Source: Bacillota bacterium (GTDB taxonomy: Bacteria > Bacillota > Sulfobacillia > JAJYWN01 > JAJZPE01). From it: a stretch of DNA of 64,000 bases. The position numbers and the translations under genes are program-made. Positions 16,939-32,799 of this stretch are shown piece after piece. How positions within the stretch are numbered: position 1 is the stretch's first letter; each line of letters starts with the position of its first letter. Location of the stretch: NCBI GenBank assembly GCA_021787335.1, contig JAJYMC010000062.1:154181-218180 (forward strand). The letters are read 5' to 3'. The notes under the pieces are model-generated. The model saw nothing but the letters and a program-made list of their open reading frames with translations. It made no database searches and was not told the DNA's origin.

Positions 16939-18846
16939 ATGTGGGCCTTGAAGGCCAAGGCGTGGGACAAGCTTCTGCGCGGGTTGTGGCTGGTCATCCT
17001 GATGTGGCCCTTCGTCTTGCAGGCCAGGGCGGATCACATCGGGATAGCCTTGGCCTACGTTCTCCTGGCGCTCATCGCCTGGCCGGTCTTCATGACCGCG
17101 TCGACGCGTCCGCAGTTACTCTGGTTGGGGTTCATGGGGTCCGCGCTGCTGCTGTCGCTAACTCTGTCGGGAATCGGCGGGAGCACTCCGAGACAGGCCC
17201 TTGTCGCCTATGTCTCGGTGGGGCTGGTCGTGCTCGGCTCGATCCAGGCGGACCACCACCGTCCCGCGTGGCCCAAGCCGATCGGCGATCGCCTGATGGC
17301 GGCGGTCCTGGCCGGGTCGCTGGTCTTCGGACCGATGGCGGCGGCCGGGGCGGCCTCGACCTGGCTCGGCGTGAAGTTGCCCTGGTCCGTGTCATCGGGC
17401 GGCCTTACCTTCCCGGCAAAGGCTTCCTCCAATCCGGCCCAGGCTGAGAAAGCACTGGCGCGCGTGGGCATCGACCGGGCCGTGGAGGTCGCGGACACCC
17501 CGGTCATGACCATCAGCGGAGCGCCGGCGCCGGCTTACTGGACGGTGGCGGTCTACGACGACTTCGACGGCCGCGCCTGGACAGGCCAGGTGAGTGGGGG
17601 ACAGCCGGTGGCCGGCGGCGCGGTGAGCCTTCTTCCCCCTGAAGTCTCCGGTTTCACCACCCAGGCCTGGACGGTCACGGTCCGTCGCCTGACCGACGGT
17701 AACTTACCGCTGGTCTATGTGGGAACGCCCGAAGCCCTGACCGGGCCGGCGGCCGCCGCGTCGAGCCTCCGCGTGGAGCCGGGGCTGCGGGCGCTGTGGG
17801 CCCCGGGGACGGCATCCTACAGCCTGCGGCTTTCCGTGCCTGACGTCGGCCAGGATGCTCTCCGGAAGGCCGGCTTCTCCAGCCCGACGGCCGACTATAA
17901 GAAAGACCTGGCCGTGCCCATAAGTACCTCCCCGAAGGTCGGCGATCTGGCCCGATCGATCGCGGGTACGGCAAGCGGCCCCTGGCTGGCGGCGGAGAGC
18001 ATCGCCGATTACCTCATGACGCATGAGACCTACACCACGCGGTCCTCAGGGGCGACTGGCGACGCGGTGAACGCCTTCCTCCTTGATACCCACAGCGGGT
18101 CCTGCGATCAGTTCTCGACCAGTCTCGTCGTCATGTTGCGCGAGCTCGGGGTGCCGGCTCGCTGGGTCATGGGCTACCGGGTCGGGGAAGGCAATGCGCA
18201 ATCAGCGGACGCGCAATCAGCGGACGCGCAATCGGGGGACGCGCAATCAGGGGACTACCTGGTTCGCGCCAGCGACGCTCACTCCTGGGCCGAGGTCTAC
18301 GTCGCGCCGTACGGCTGGGTGCCAATCGACCCCACCCCCGGAGGGCAGGCGACCGGGTCCTCGGTCATCGCTGCCTCCGTACCCTTGACGGGCGGGGGGC
18401 AACCGGTGTCCCCCGACCCTTCATCGACTCAGACCACACCCGGAGGCGACAATGGCGCTCTCGCACCGACACGGGCGCCGCGAGCGGGTCAGGTCCTGTT
18501 TGCCCTGCCCATTCTGACGCTGGCACTGGCGGTGCTGACGGCGTTCGCCATCTGGTACCGACGGTCACGGGCGGCGCGGACCGCGGCTCGACCCCGCGTC
18601 GATGGCCTTTGGAAGGGACTTGCCCGGCTGGCCGGGCACCGTGGGAGATGGTCGGCGGTCGCTTGGATGACCCCGCGGGAGATCCTGAGTCTGGTGCCCG
18701 AGGAGTCCCGACCGGCGGTCATCCCAGCGGTCCGTCTGCTCGAGAGAGCGTGGTACGGCGACGAGACGCTCCCGCGAGGCGACATCGCTAGAGCCGAGAC
18801 CGCCCTCCGGGCTCAGGTGGGCCGGCCGTCTCCAAAGGTGGATTAG
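16939..18846 (+). CDS. TgpA-like transglutaminase domain membrane protein
   Basis: ~635 residues. ATG 16939 is preferred because AGGAGAGGG (16921) is correctly spaced to it; a TTG at 16930 overlapping the DUF58 stop is the alternative. Five or so N-terminal membrane spans are followed by an extracytoplasmic transglutaminase/protease-like domain. Its Cys is in DTHSGSCDQFSTSLVVMLRE, His in ASDAHSWAEVYV and Asp in GWVPIDPTPGG. A last membrane span (~ALPILTLALAVLTAFAIWY) precedes a cytoplasmic tail. Four 15-base units lie between the catalytic Cys and His. It acts with the MoxR and DUF58 proteins of the same operon, probably at the cell envelope. Confidence 0.87.
   Translation: MWALKAKAWDKLLRGLWLVILMWPFVLQARADHIGIALAYVLLALIAWPVFMTASTRPQLLWLGFMGSALLLSLTLSGIGGSTPRQALVAYVSVGLVVLGSIQADHHRPAWPKPIGDRLMAAVLAGSLVFGPMAAAGAASTWLGVKLPWSVSSGGLTFPAKASSNPAQAEKALARVGIDRAVEVADTPVMTISGAPAPAYWTVAVYDDFDGRAWTGQVSGGQPVAGGAVSLLPPEVSGFTTQAWTVTVRRLTDGNLPLVYVGTPEALTGPAAAASSLRVEPGLRALWAPGTASYSLRLSVPDVGQDALRKAGFSSPTADYKKDLAVPISTSPKVGDLARSIAGTASGPWLAAESIADYLMTHETYTTRSSGATGDAVNAFLLDTHSGSCDQFSTSLVVMLRELGVPARWVMGYRVGEGNAQSADAQSADAQSGDAQSGDYLVRASDAHSWAEVYVAPYGWVPIDPTPGGQATGSSVIAASVPLTGGGQPVSPDPSSTQTTPGGDNGALAPTRAPRAGQVLFALPILTLALAVLTAFAIWYRRSRAARTAARPRVDGLWKGLARLAGHRGRWSAVAWMTPREILSLVPEESRPAVIPAVRLLERAWYGDETLPRGDIARAETALRAQVGRPSPKVD
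18196..18255 (+). repeat. Four 15-base tandem units inside the transglutaminase gene
   Basis: Units of GCGCAATCAGCGGAC start at 18196, 18211, 18226 and 18241, with A/G changes in the last two. In frame, encoding A-Q-S-(A/G)-D four times in a loop between the catalytic Cys and His motifs. Confidence 0.85.
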
Positions 18847-18889
18847 GAAAAGGCGGATCCTCAGAGTGTTGGACGGAGGCGAACAAGAC

Positions 18890-18918
18890 GAAGCCCTGGT
18901 CATCGTGACCAGGGCTTC
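18890..18918. terminator. Bidirectional terminator between the transglutaminase gene and queF
   Basis: GAAGCCCTGGTCA pairs with TGACCAGGGCTTC around a 3-base loop, between two converging genes. Confidence 0.75.
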
Positions 18919-18936
18919 ATGGACTTCGGGGGACCT

Positions 18937-19335
18937 TCAAGAACCGCGTCCCTCGACCGGCTGGCGGTGGTACCGTGCCGTGGTCTTCAGGGCGATACCC
19001 CCTCGCGGGTTGGAAAGAAGCTCAACGGCGCAGTCGAGTGGGTCAAGGGCTTCGACGACGTCGCCGAGGATTTCGGAGCTCACCTGTTCGAGGAAGGCGC
19101 CCTTCTCGCGGAAGGTCCAGAGGTAGAGCTTGAGTGACTTGCTCTCGAGGCATCGCTCCCGGGGCGTGTAGGTGATGGTGACCGTGGCGAAGTCAGGCTG
19201 ACCGGTCTTGGGACAGAGGCTGGTGAACTCGGGGGTGGTGAAGACCACCTCCCCGACGCGCTTGGGGGCAGGGAACCATTCCAGCTTCTTCAAGGGCCCC
19301 TGGACCTTGGCCCCAAGAAGAGTGAGATCGCCCAT
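18937..19335 (-). CDS. queF: NADPH-dependent preQ0 reductase QueF
   Basis: ATG at 19335 with AGGAGGT upstream gives 132 residues, the size of the short, single-domain QueF. The catalytic cysteine is in TSLCPKTGQPDFA and the substrate/NADPH motif is ESKSLKLYLWTFR. QueF reduces 7-cyano-7-deazaguanine (preQ0) to preQ1 in queuosine tRNA modification. No other queuosine gene is in the window. I looked for a preQ1 riboswitch upstream and saw none. Confidence 0.93.
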   Translation of the reverse strand: MGDLTLLGAKVQGPLKKLEWFPAPKRVGEVVFTTPEFTSLCPKTGQPDFATVTITYTPRERCLESKSLKLYLWTFREKGAFLEQVSSEILGDVVEALDPLDCAVELLSNPRGGIALKTTARYHRQPVEGRGS

Positions 19336-19550
19336 ATTCGGACCTCCTATTGAAGGAATGGTTGACGGTTCGCTGGCAGATTGGAGTTTTCCTGCGTCCG
19401 CGGCTCCAGGCCCGCGCACCGTCGCCTCGCGGCCGCCGGCGCGAGGAAAGCCCTGCCAGCCAGTGAAGGGAAAGCCCGTGGTTCGGGCGAATAATGCTGG
19501 GAATCACGGCCCCAGGAATTGGCGAAACTAACCCTTCAGAGGTGGTCTCA

Positions 19551-21227
<1,677 letters not shown>

Positions 21228-21246
21228 GGGCTCCAGCCGCCGATGA

Positions 21247-21280
21247 GGCTCCACCCCCACGCGGGGGCGGGGCCTTATTT
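21247..21280 (+). terminator. Terminator after glnS
   Basis: GGCTCCACCCCC pairs with GGGGGCGGGGCC (one mismatch) around a CGC-type loop, followed by TTATTTCTT. The rest of the gap 21281-21509 shows nothing recognisable. Confidence 0.7.
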
Positions 21281-21509
21281 CTTGGATGCATTGAGTGCGT
21301 CCTTACAGTTAGTGGCGAATCAGGTGGGTGAGTGGCAGGAGACCTATCCCATGTGTCGAAGGGGTTGAGCCGGTATCCCTGGGCGAGGTCCGGCTCCCGG
21401 TGGTGGTCGTGCTCGGCTGGTGGGCGCTGTTGCGATTTGACCCTATGGAGCCACGAGCTTAAGGGGTTCATCGTGACGCTAAACCGAACAGGAGCGGCAG
21501 GAGGGTACT

Positions 21510-22097
21510 GTGTCTAGTAGTGCAGACACGAAGGGCAAGCGCGTCCTGACCATAGGCCACTCCAATCAGGACATGGACAAGTTGCTTGACCTTCTCCTCC
21601 AGTTTCACGTCGAGGCGGTCGCCGACGTGAGGTCGCATCCGTACTCGCGGTACGCGCCTCAGTTCAACCACGATGGGCTCAGAGCCCGCCTGTCTGAAGC
21701 CGGCCTGAAGTATGTCTATCTCGGGAAGGAGCTTGGCGGTCGCCCACTCGAGCCCGAGTTCTACGACTCCGAGGGGTTCGTGCGCTATGACCGCCTCGCC
21801 GATTCCCCACGTTTCAGGGAGGGTATCGGGCGGCTCCTGGCGGGAATCGACCGCTACAGAGTCGCCCTGCTCTGTAGCGAGGAGAATCCGGCCGAATGTC
21901 ACCGGCGCGTTCTCATAGGGCGGGTCCTATCAGGATTGGGGGTCACGGTCGAACATATCAGGGGCGACGGCACCCTCCAGACCGAGGCCGACTTGGGCGC
22001 CGCTGCCCCTGGGGTTGGCCAAGCCGGGCTTTTCGGGGATCAGGAAGTCGTGGAGTGGAAATCCACAGGGCCGGTCAGGAAAGAAAACGCCGGGTGA
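21510..22097 (+). CDS. DUF488 domain protein
   Basis: 195 residues starting at GTG 21510 behind GGCAGGAGGG. Family features: LTIGHSNQDMDKLLDLL, VADVRSHPYSRYAPQFN, YVYLGKELGGRP and the cysteine motif LLCSEENPAECHRRVLIG. DUF488 proteins are small cytoplasmic proteins with a conserved Cys-x6-Cys-His near the end. Their function is not established. Confidence 0.9.
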   Translation: MSSSADTKGKRVLTIGHSNQDMDKLLDLLLQFHVEAVADVRSHPYSRYAPQFNHDGLRARLSEAGLKYVYLGKELGGRPLEPEFYDSEGFVRYDRLADSPRFREGIGRLLAGIDRYRVALLCSEENPAECHRRVLIGRVLSGLGVTVEHIRGDGTLQTEADLGAAAPGVGQAGLFGDQEVVEWKSTGPVRKENAG

Positions 22098-22123
22098 GTC
22101 TCCGAGAGACCACCCGGCGTTTG
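22086..22123. terminator. Bidirectional terminator between DUF488 and MATE genes
   Basis: AAACGCCGGGTG pairs with CACCCGGCGTTT, with an inner GTCTC/GAGAC stem, at the converging ends of the two genes. It overlaps the last codons of the DUF488 gene. Confidence 0.75.
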
Positions 22124-22171
22124 CCGTGCCAAGCTAACAATCTGGGCCGACCCTCAGGGGAGTCAAGGGCT

Positions 22172-23608
22172 TCAGACCCTGACCCGCTTCCACCGCCCGG
22201 TGCGGAAGTACCAGACCATCGCCGACGAGCGGAAGACCCAGTCAAGGAGCATCCCCAGCCACGCCCCGGGCAGGCCGAGGTGGAAGCCGAAGACGAAGAG
22301 CGCCGTCAGGAGGACGCGGATGGCCACGCCGGAGACGGTCACCCACAGCACCGATTGCGTGTCGCCGGCCCCGCGCAACGCGCCCGGGACGACGAAGCCG
22401 ACGCACTCGAAGAACTCGGTGAAGGCGACGATGCGGAGCGGCGTCACGGCCAGGCCGACGATGGCCGGGTCACGGGTGAAGACGTGCAGGAAGGGGACGG
22501 GGAAGAGGAAGAACAGCACGCCCATGGTCCCCATGACCATCAGTCCGGACCGCAAGGTCTCCCAGGCGCTGTCCTCGGCCCGCTTCGGGTCCCGCGCGCC
22601 GAGGTTCTGCCCGACCAGCGTCGAGGCGGCCGTCGAGAAGCCCATGCCCGGCATGTACGACAGCGACTCGACGTTCAGGGCGATGTAATGGGCGGCCACC
22701 GGCACGGTCCCCAGCGAAGCCACTTCGCGGGCGTAGAGCATCTGCCCGGTGCTGGTGAAGGCGCGCTCGGCGGCGGCCGGCAGGCCGATGCGGATGACGC
22801 GGCCCATGGTCGGCCAGTCGACGTGAAAGAGCTTCCGAAGGTCGATGCGGATGGCGCTCCTTGCCAGGACAAGGATGAGGAAGAGCCAGAGGCCGCCGGA
22901 GACGCGGGTGAGCGAGGTCGAGACGCCGGCGCCGGTCACGCCCAGCTTCGGGAAGCCCCAGTGGCCGAAGATAAGGAGCCAGTTGGTGCCGATGTGGGCG
23001 ACGTTGGTGATGGTGTTGACGATCATCGGCGTCCGCGTGTCGCCCATGCCGCGCATGGCCGCCGAGATGACGGTCCCGATGATGAGGAAGAACAGGCCCG
23101 GCGCCAGGGCACGGACATAGCCGAGGCCGAGGGCGATGACGTCCGGCTTGGCGCCCATGAGGGCGACGATCTGGCGGGCGAAGACGAGGGCCAGGGCGGT
23201 CACGACGAGGCCGAAGGCCGCCGCCAGGACCAGCGACTGGCGGGTGACCGAGGCCGCCTGCTCCGGCTCGCGGGCCCCGGCGTGCCGGGCGACCAGGGCC
23301 GTGGTGCCGATGGAGAGGCCCATGAAGATCGAGCTTATCAGCCAGAACGGCTGGAAGCTGAGGTTGACCGCGGCGATGGCGGCCGCCCCCAGCTTGGCGA
23401 CCATGATCGAGTCGACGACCTGGGTCAGGGTCATCAGCGACTGCTCGGCGATGACCGGCCAGGTGAGCGTCCAGATGGCCCGGCGGAGTTGGGGGCGGGG
23501 GAGTGGGGCGGGGGCTTGCGTTGTCTGGGCCGGTGGCGGGATCATGTCGGCCAAAGTGGGTGTCGTCTCCTTGACTGATCGCTGATGGACTTGCGGGGGC
23601 ATGCGCAC
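22172..23608 (-). CDS. MATE family efflux transporter
   Basis: A 478-residue protein with about twelve membrane spans in two six-span halves. MATE signatures are TWPVIAEQSLMTLTQVVDSI, GLSIGTTALVARHAGA in the first half and STLVGQNLGARDPKRAE in the second. These exporters use Na+ or H+ gradients to expel cationic drugs or metabolites. The start is GTG 23608 or the ATG two codons later; the N-terminal ~40 residues are Pro-rich and unlikely to be conserved. Substrate unknown. Confidence 0.92.
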   Translation of the reverse strand: MRMPPQVHQRSVKETTPTLADMIPPPAQTTQAPAPLPRPQLRRAIWTLTWPVIAEQSLMTLTQVVDSIMVAKLGAAAIAAVNLSFQPFWLISSIFMGLSIGTTALVARHAGAREPEQAASVTRQSLVLAAAFGLVVTALALVFARQIVALMGAKPDVIALGLGYVRALAPGLFFLIIGTVISAAMRGMGDTRTPMIVNTITNVAHIGTNWLLIFGHWGFPKLGVTGAGVSTSLTRVSGGLWLFLILVLARSAIRIDLRKLFHVDWPTMGRVIRIGLPAAAERAFTSTGQMLYAREVASLGTVPVAAHYIALNVESLSYMPGMGFSTAASTLVGQNLGARDPKRAEDSAWETLRSGLMVMGTMGVLFFLFPVPFLHVFTRDPAIVGLAVTPLRIVAFTEFFECVGFVVPGALRGAGDTQSVLWVTVSGVAIRVLLTALFVFGFHLGLPGAWLGMLLDWVFRSSAMVWYFRTGRWKRVRV

Positions 23609-23903
23609 GCCTTCGCGGCATACCCGCCATTATTTCGCTACACGGAGGGATTGTCCTTCAGAAAGCCCGCGAGAATGAGCCGGCATCATGAGTTTCTTGG
23701 CCATACGCCGAACCAACGGCTGGCCCTGTAAAGCTGTGGAGGAATGTCCAATAGCAGGAAAAGAATCGGCTCTTGTCGAATTCCAAGAATCGTTCGAAGG
23801 CATACACCTGCAATCATGGCCTACAACATGGCAAGAACCTTCTCCGGGATGGCGGGGAGGGTTTTTCGTCGCGCAACGATGCAGAAGACTGGAGGTCACC
23901 CGA
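23609..23903. other. Intergenic region between the MATE and WYL genes
   Basis: The frame of the WYL gene is open back to 23688, but those ~70 codons resemble no family and the good ribosome site favours 23904. No promoter, terminator or RNA was recognised. Confidence 0.4.
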
Positions 23904-24944
23904 ATGGGAAGAGCAAGGGTCAGCTCGGCGCAAAAGGGCGAAGAGGATAGGCCGGGCTTGCCTGAGGACCGCTCAGCGGCCCTCAGGATGATGAGCATTC
24001 ACCGTGAAATCGCCCGGGGGGCCCGTCCGAGCGTCAAGAAGCTCGCCGAGGAGCACGAAGTGAGCGCCCGGACCATCCAGCGGGACATGGAAGGCCTCCG
24101 CGATAGGCTCGGTGCGCCAATAGAGTACGACTCTGCCCGGCGGGGTTACTTCTACAGCGAGAAGTACCGGCTTCCGCTGCTCACCTTGACCGAAGGCGAG
24201 GTCATCGCCCTTGTCCTGGGTGCTGGGATGATCTCCCGCTATCGCGGTACGCCGTTCCACGATGACGTGCGGGGCGCTCTAAACAAGATCGCCCATCTCT
24301 TCCCGGAGCACATCTCGGCAGATCTGGGGACGATTGACCGCATCCTGACCTTCGATGAGGAGGAGATCCGCGGGCAGGGAACAAGCCTGGAAGAGCACCT
24401 GGTGTTGGTCGAACGGGCCATCAGGGACCGCGAGGTCCTGGAAGGCCTGTACTATAGCCCTGGCCGCAACGAGCATACCGTGCGGCAGGTGGCCGTGCAC
24501 CACATCCACATCATGGGTGGGGCTGTCTATATTGTCGCCTACTGCTACCTGCGGAAGGATATGCGGACCTTCGCCCTGGACCGGTTCGAGCACTTGGTCC
24601 CGACCGGGAGACACTTCCGCCGTCAACAGGACTTCTCCATCGAGGACTACCTGGGGGCCGCTTGGGGCATCGAACGGGGAGAGAAGACCAAGATTACCGT
24701 CCGTTTTGCCCCCCTGACGGCGCGTTTCATCAGGGAACGACGGTGGCACCCGAGCCAGGTCTTGGAGGAGCAACCCGACGGCTCCCTCCTGGCTCAGTTC
24801 GAAGTAGCCGGCATGGGCGAGCTGGCCCGCTGGATCAGGCAGTACGGGAGCCAGGCCGAAGTCATCAGGCCGGAATGGCTCCGCGAGGAGATGCGCAAGG
24901 AAGCGTTCAGAATGACTGACGTTTATAGCCGGAAACACGAGTGA
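23904..24944 (+). CDS. WYL domain transcriptional regulator linked to the CRISPR-Cas locus
   Basis: ATG 23904, seven bases after GGAGGT (23891), gives 346 residues. The N-terminal helix-turn-helix region is SVKKLAEEHEVSARTIQRDM. The WYL domain covers ~155-250, with VLEGLYYSPGRNEHTVRQVAV and GGAVYIVAYCYLRKDMRTFALDRFEH. A C-terminal WCX-type region (~260-340, ITVRFAPLTARFIRERRWHPS) follows. WYL regulators are ligand-sensing and common beside CRISPR-Cas and other defence genes. It lies 494 bases before cas3 on the same strand and may control the cas promoter. Confidence 0.9.
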   Translation: MGRARVSSAQKGEEDRPGLPEDRSAALRMMSIHREIARGARPSVKKLAEEHEVSARTIQRDMEGLRDRLGAPIEYDSARRGYFYSEKYRLPLLTLTEGEVIALVLGAGMISRYRGTPFHDDVRGALNKIAHLFPEHISADLGTIDRILTFDEEEIRGQGTSLEEHLVLVERAIRDREVLEGLYYSPGRNEHTVRQVAVHHIHIMGGAVYIVAYCYLRKDMRTFALDRFEHLVPTGRHFRRQQDFSIEDYLGAAWGIERGEKTKITVRFAPLTARFIRERRWHPSQVLEEQPDGSLLAQFEVAGMGELARWIRQYGSQAEVIRPEWLREEMRKEAFRMTDVYSRKHE

Positions 24945-25330
24945 TTCAAGAAGATATCGACGTCTTGAAGCTGAGCAAACACTCGTTCGCCACCAATAGG
25001 CGTCGTCGTGTTCTGCTATTCTGAACGTACAGACCAGCTTCCAAGTGGAACGTGGCTGATATGTTGTTTGAGAGAAAAACTCGCGAGGAACAAGCTACGA
25101 AGTGCCAAACAAGAAAGGGATTCCCCAAGAAAGAGAATCCCTTTGGCCTCACCTTCGGGAGGTTAATTCAGTTCAGCCCGCCTACAGCACCGAAGAGAAC
25201 CTAGCTTCAATTGGGCCGAAGGTAAAGCCTATGAAGATTATAGCACACCCTGGGGACGCAGGGCCGCACAAGGCAAGTTCAGTTCCCCGAGCCGGGATGT
25301 CTGCAAGCCCCAGGATTTCTGCAAGCCCAG

Positions 25331-25359
25331 TTGACAACCTAGGAAAAGAATGCTAGGGT
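25331..25359 (+). promoter_or_regulatory. Probable promoter of the cas operon
   Basis: TTGACA (25331-25336) is a perfect -35, followed by a 17-base spacer and TAGGGT (25354-25359) preceded by TGC, an extended -10. It is ~80 bases before cas3. Two TCTGCAAGCCC direct repeats abut the -35 and could be an operator. Confidence 0.65.
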
Positions 25360-25384
25360 TGAGATGGACGTTGTAGGTACTCTA

Positions 25385-25402
25385 AGGTATTTAGACATAC
25401 CT
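25385..25402. promoter_or_regulatory. Inverted repeat downstream of the cas promoter
   Basis: AGGTAT (25385) and ATACCT (25397) flank six bases. It sits between the promoter and the cas3 ribosome site GGGAGGTGG (25422), where a repressor such as the WYL protein could act. Binding is untested. Confidence 0.35.
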
Positions 25403-25437
25403 CGTTACGCACATCTTGCCCGGGAGGTGGCCCCATT

Positions 25438-27956
25438 ATGCAAAATGGGTCATTTGGGGATTTCTTTCTTGAGGCAACGGGGAACAGGCCTTACCCCTAC
25501 CAAGTGCGGCTCGCCGGAGAGCCCGAATGGCCGGACTTGATTGACGTGCCCACTGGGGCCGGCAAGACGGCGGCGACAGTCCTCGCATGGGCTTGGCGCC
25601 GTCTGGGCTTTGCCGGGCAGTCCGTGGCCGACGCCACACCTCGTCGACTCGTCTATTGTCTCCCCGTCCGGACCCTGGTGGAACAAACCGCGGATCGAAC
25701 GAAGGGTTTCCTGGCCTCCCTGGGGCTTCTGCAAGGTGAACCGCAGGCCGCCGGTCGCATCTCCGTTTACGTGCTGCTTGGCGGCGAGATTGATGACGGA
25801 TGGGTCCTGCGTCCCGAGGACAACGCCGTCATCATCGGGACACAAGATCTGTTGCTCAGCCGCGCCCTCGACCGCGGTTACGGCTTGAGCCGCTTCCGGT
25901 GGCCTGCCGCCTATGGCTTGCTGAACAACGACGCCCTCTGGGTTCTTGACGAGATTCAGCTCGCCTCCACGGGCCTGTCAACCAGCGTTCAACTGGACGT
26001 GTTCCGGCAGGAATTTGGAACGATGGGCGCGACGAAAACGGTTTGGATGTCGGCCACCGCCGACCCGGGTTGGCTGGTTACCGTGGACAACCCCTCCCCC
26101 CCAGATGGGGACAGGATCATGCGGCTCAACGACGAGGATCTTGGCCGCGGCGACCTGGCCAAGAGGCTGCAGGCGCGAAAAATCCTGACACGCAGCGATA
26201 TCGAGGTGCCGTGGAAGAAGACTGACGTTGGCGATTACGCCAGACGGGTGGCAGAGGCCATCCTTGCCGAACACCGTCCCGGATCCCTAACTTTGGTCAT
26301 TGCGAACACCGTCGACCGGGCCAAGGCCATCCATTCGGGCCTGCGGGAACGTCTGACCCACCAGGGACGTGGGAAGCGAAAGAGGACGACCCAGGAGTCG
26401 GCGTCAGGCGAAGCTACTCCTCCGGATCAGCCGGAGACGCTGTTGTTACATTCGCAATTCAGGCCATACGAACGTCGAATCCTTCACGACTTGCTCACCC
26501 GGAGGGTCGACCCAGATGGCCCGGGACTGATCGCCGTGGTGACTCAGTTGGTGGAGGCTGGGGTCGATATCTCGGCTCGCACTATGTTCTCGGAGCTTGC
26601 CCCCTGGGCCAGTATGGTGCAACGGTTTGGCCGGCTCAACCGTGGGGGCGAGTTCGAAGAGGCTCGCGCTTTCTGGATCGATGTTCCCAAGGAGGCGGCG
26701 TCTCCTTACGACGCGGAAGATCTCGCCGCGGCCAGGCGCAACCTCGAAGCTCTTGAAGGCAGATCAGTCGGTCCCTCGTCCTTGCCCGCTGTGGAGACTA
26801 AGTACGAGCCTCGCTTTGTGCTTCGGCGGCGCGACGCTGTGGAGCTTTTCGATACGTCGCCAGACCTGTCGGGCAACGACATCGACGTCTCGAGGTTCAT
26901 CCGAGACAGTGAAGAGCTGGATGTTTCCGTCTTCTGGCGTGCCTTGGGTGACGCCCCGCCGCGTGACACCCTCCCTCTGCCGGTTCGGGACGAGCTCTGT
27001 ACAGTTCCTGTGAACGGCCTTCGGGAGTTCTTAAAGGGGGCGGACCGGCAGGGGTGGCGTTGGGATCACCTCGATGGGCGATGGAAGCGCGTCTCCACCG
27101 GTGAGGTCTACCCCGGCCAGGTGATCCTGTTGGACACCAGGGTGGGAGGCTATTCGACCGCCTCGGGCTGGGAGCCGACCAGCAAAGAACCAGTTCCCCT
27201 GCCGCCGGGTGTCCCCTCCGAGGGTTCCTCGCCCGAGAGTACCGACGACGAGGAGTCCCGCGGTTCGAAGTACTGGCGAACCCTGTCAGGCCACAGTCAG
27301 GACGTCACCGAGGAATTGGATCGGATCATTGCCGGCCTCGGCGCCCTGGAGGGACTGCAACATTTTGTCGACCCGTTGCGCAAAGCTGCTTGCTGGCATG
27401 ACACAGGGAAGTCGCACCCCGTATTCCAGAGGACCCTTCTCGCCGGCGTACGTGATGAAGACCAGAGTAGAGCAGCAAGTATCCTGTGGGCCAAAGCCGT
27501 TGGCGGTGCGCGTCGTCACAAGCGGCGGCATTTCCGGCACGAGCTGGCCAGCGCCCTGGCCCTGCTTTCGAATGGGGGGATGGACCTGAGCGCCTACCTG
27601 GTGGCCGCTCACCACGGCAAAGTTCGGTTAGCAATCCGTTCCTTGCCAGACGAGGCTGTCCCCTCGGGCGATGGATTCGGACCTGAGACGAGACACGCTC
27701 TGGGCATCTGGGATGGGGAGTTACTGCCCCCGTTTGATTTGGGAGGTGGCGTGAGGACAGATAACCCGACGAAGCTCCAGCTTGGGCTGATGGAGCTGGG
27801 GTCGAATGGGTACGGCGACTCTTGGGTTGAACGGGTGCTTGCCTTGCGGGATGCCAAGGAACTTGGCCCATTTCGCCTGGCATACCTGGAGGCGCTACTC
27901 GGCGCGGCAGATAAGCGCGCCAGCGCAGTCTGTCACGAGGGAGGTGAGAAAGAAGA

Positions 27957-27984
<28 letters not shown>
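25438..27984 (+). CDS. cas3: CRISPR-associated helicase/nuclease Cas3, type I-G (helicase before HD)
   Basis: 848 residues from ATG 25438, with GGGAGGTGG ahead. The superfamily 2 helicase comes first: Walker A DVPTGAGKTAATV (~38-50), DEIQLAS in place of DEAD/H, the SAT motif in WMSATADPG, and motif VI MVQRFGRLNRGG. The HD nuclease domain is C-terminal: SGHSQDV (~617), ACWHDTGKSHPVFQ (~650), RHELAS (~700) and AAHHGKVR (~723). This helicase-then-HD order is the mark of type I-G (formerly I-U) Cas3. It is recruited by Cascade to unwind and degrade target DNA. It overlaps csx17 by 28 bases. Confidence 0.94.
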
Positions 27985-32766
<4,782 letters not shown>

Positions 32767-32799
32767 TCAGTACAGAGTGAGGTCGGGGGGGCGCGCGGC

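Larger units (their letters stand above)
24945..25437 (+). other. Intergenic region upstream of the cas operon
   Basis: This stretch has lower GC than its neighbours. It contains an inverted repeat AAAGGGATTC/GAATCCCTTT (25114-25143) without a T run. It also holds two copies of TCTGCAAGCCC (25300 and 25318, 18 bases apart) directly before a promoter, and the inverted repeat listed separately. Two short open frames (24946-25152 minus, 25102-25356 plus) lack ribosome sites and are not called. Confidence 0.6.

Noticed and set aside
19336-19550. Possible preQ1 riboswitch before queF or T-box before glnS
   Set aside because: Neither the preQ1-I core nor the T-box AGGGTGGNACC-type antiterminator bulge is present on either strand.
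21896-23578. 560-codon plus-strand frame opposite the MATE gene
   Set aside because: Low-complexity charged sequence with no family; the opposite strand encodes an intact twelve-span transporter.
24945-25356. Short frames on both strands before the cas promoter
   Set aside because: No ribosome sites, no family features, and they overlap inverted and direct repeats.
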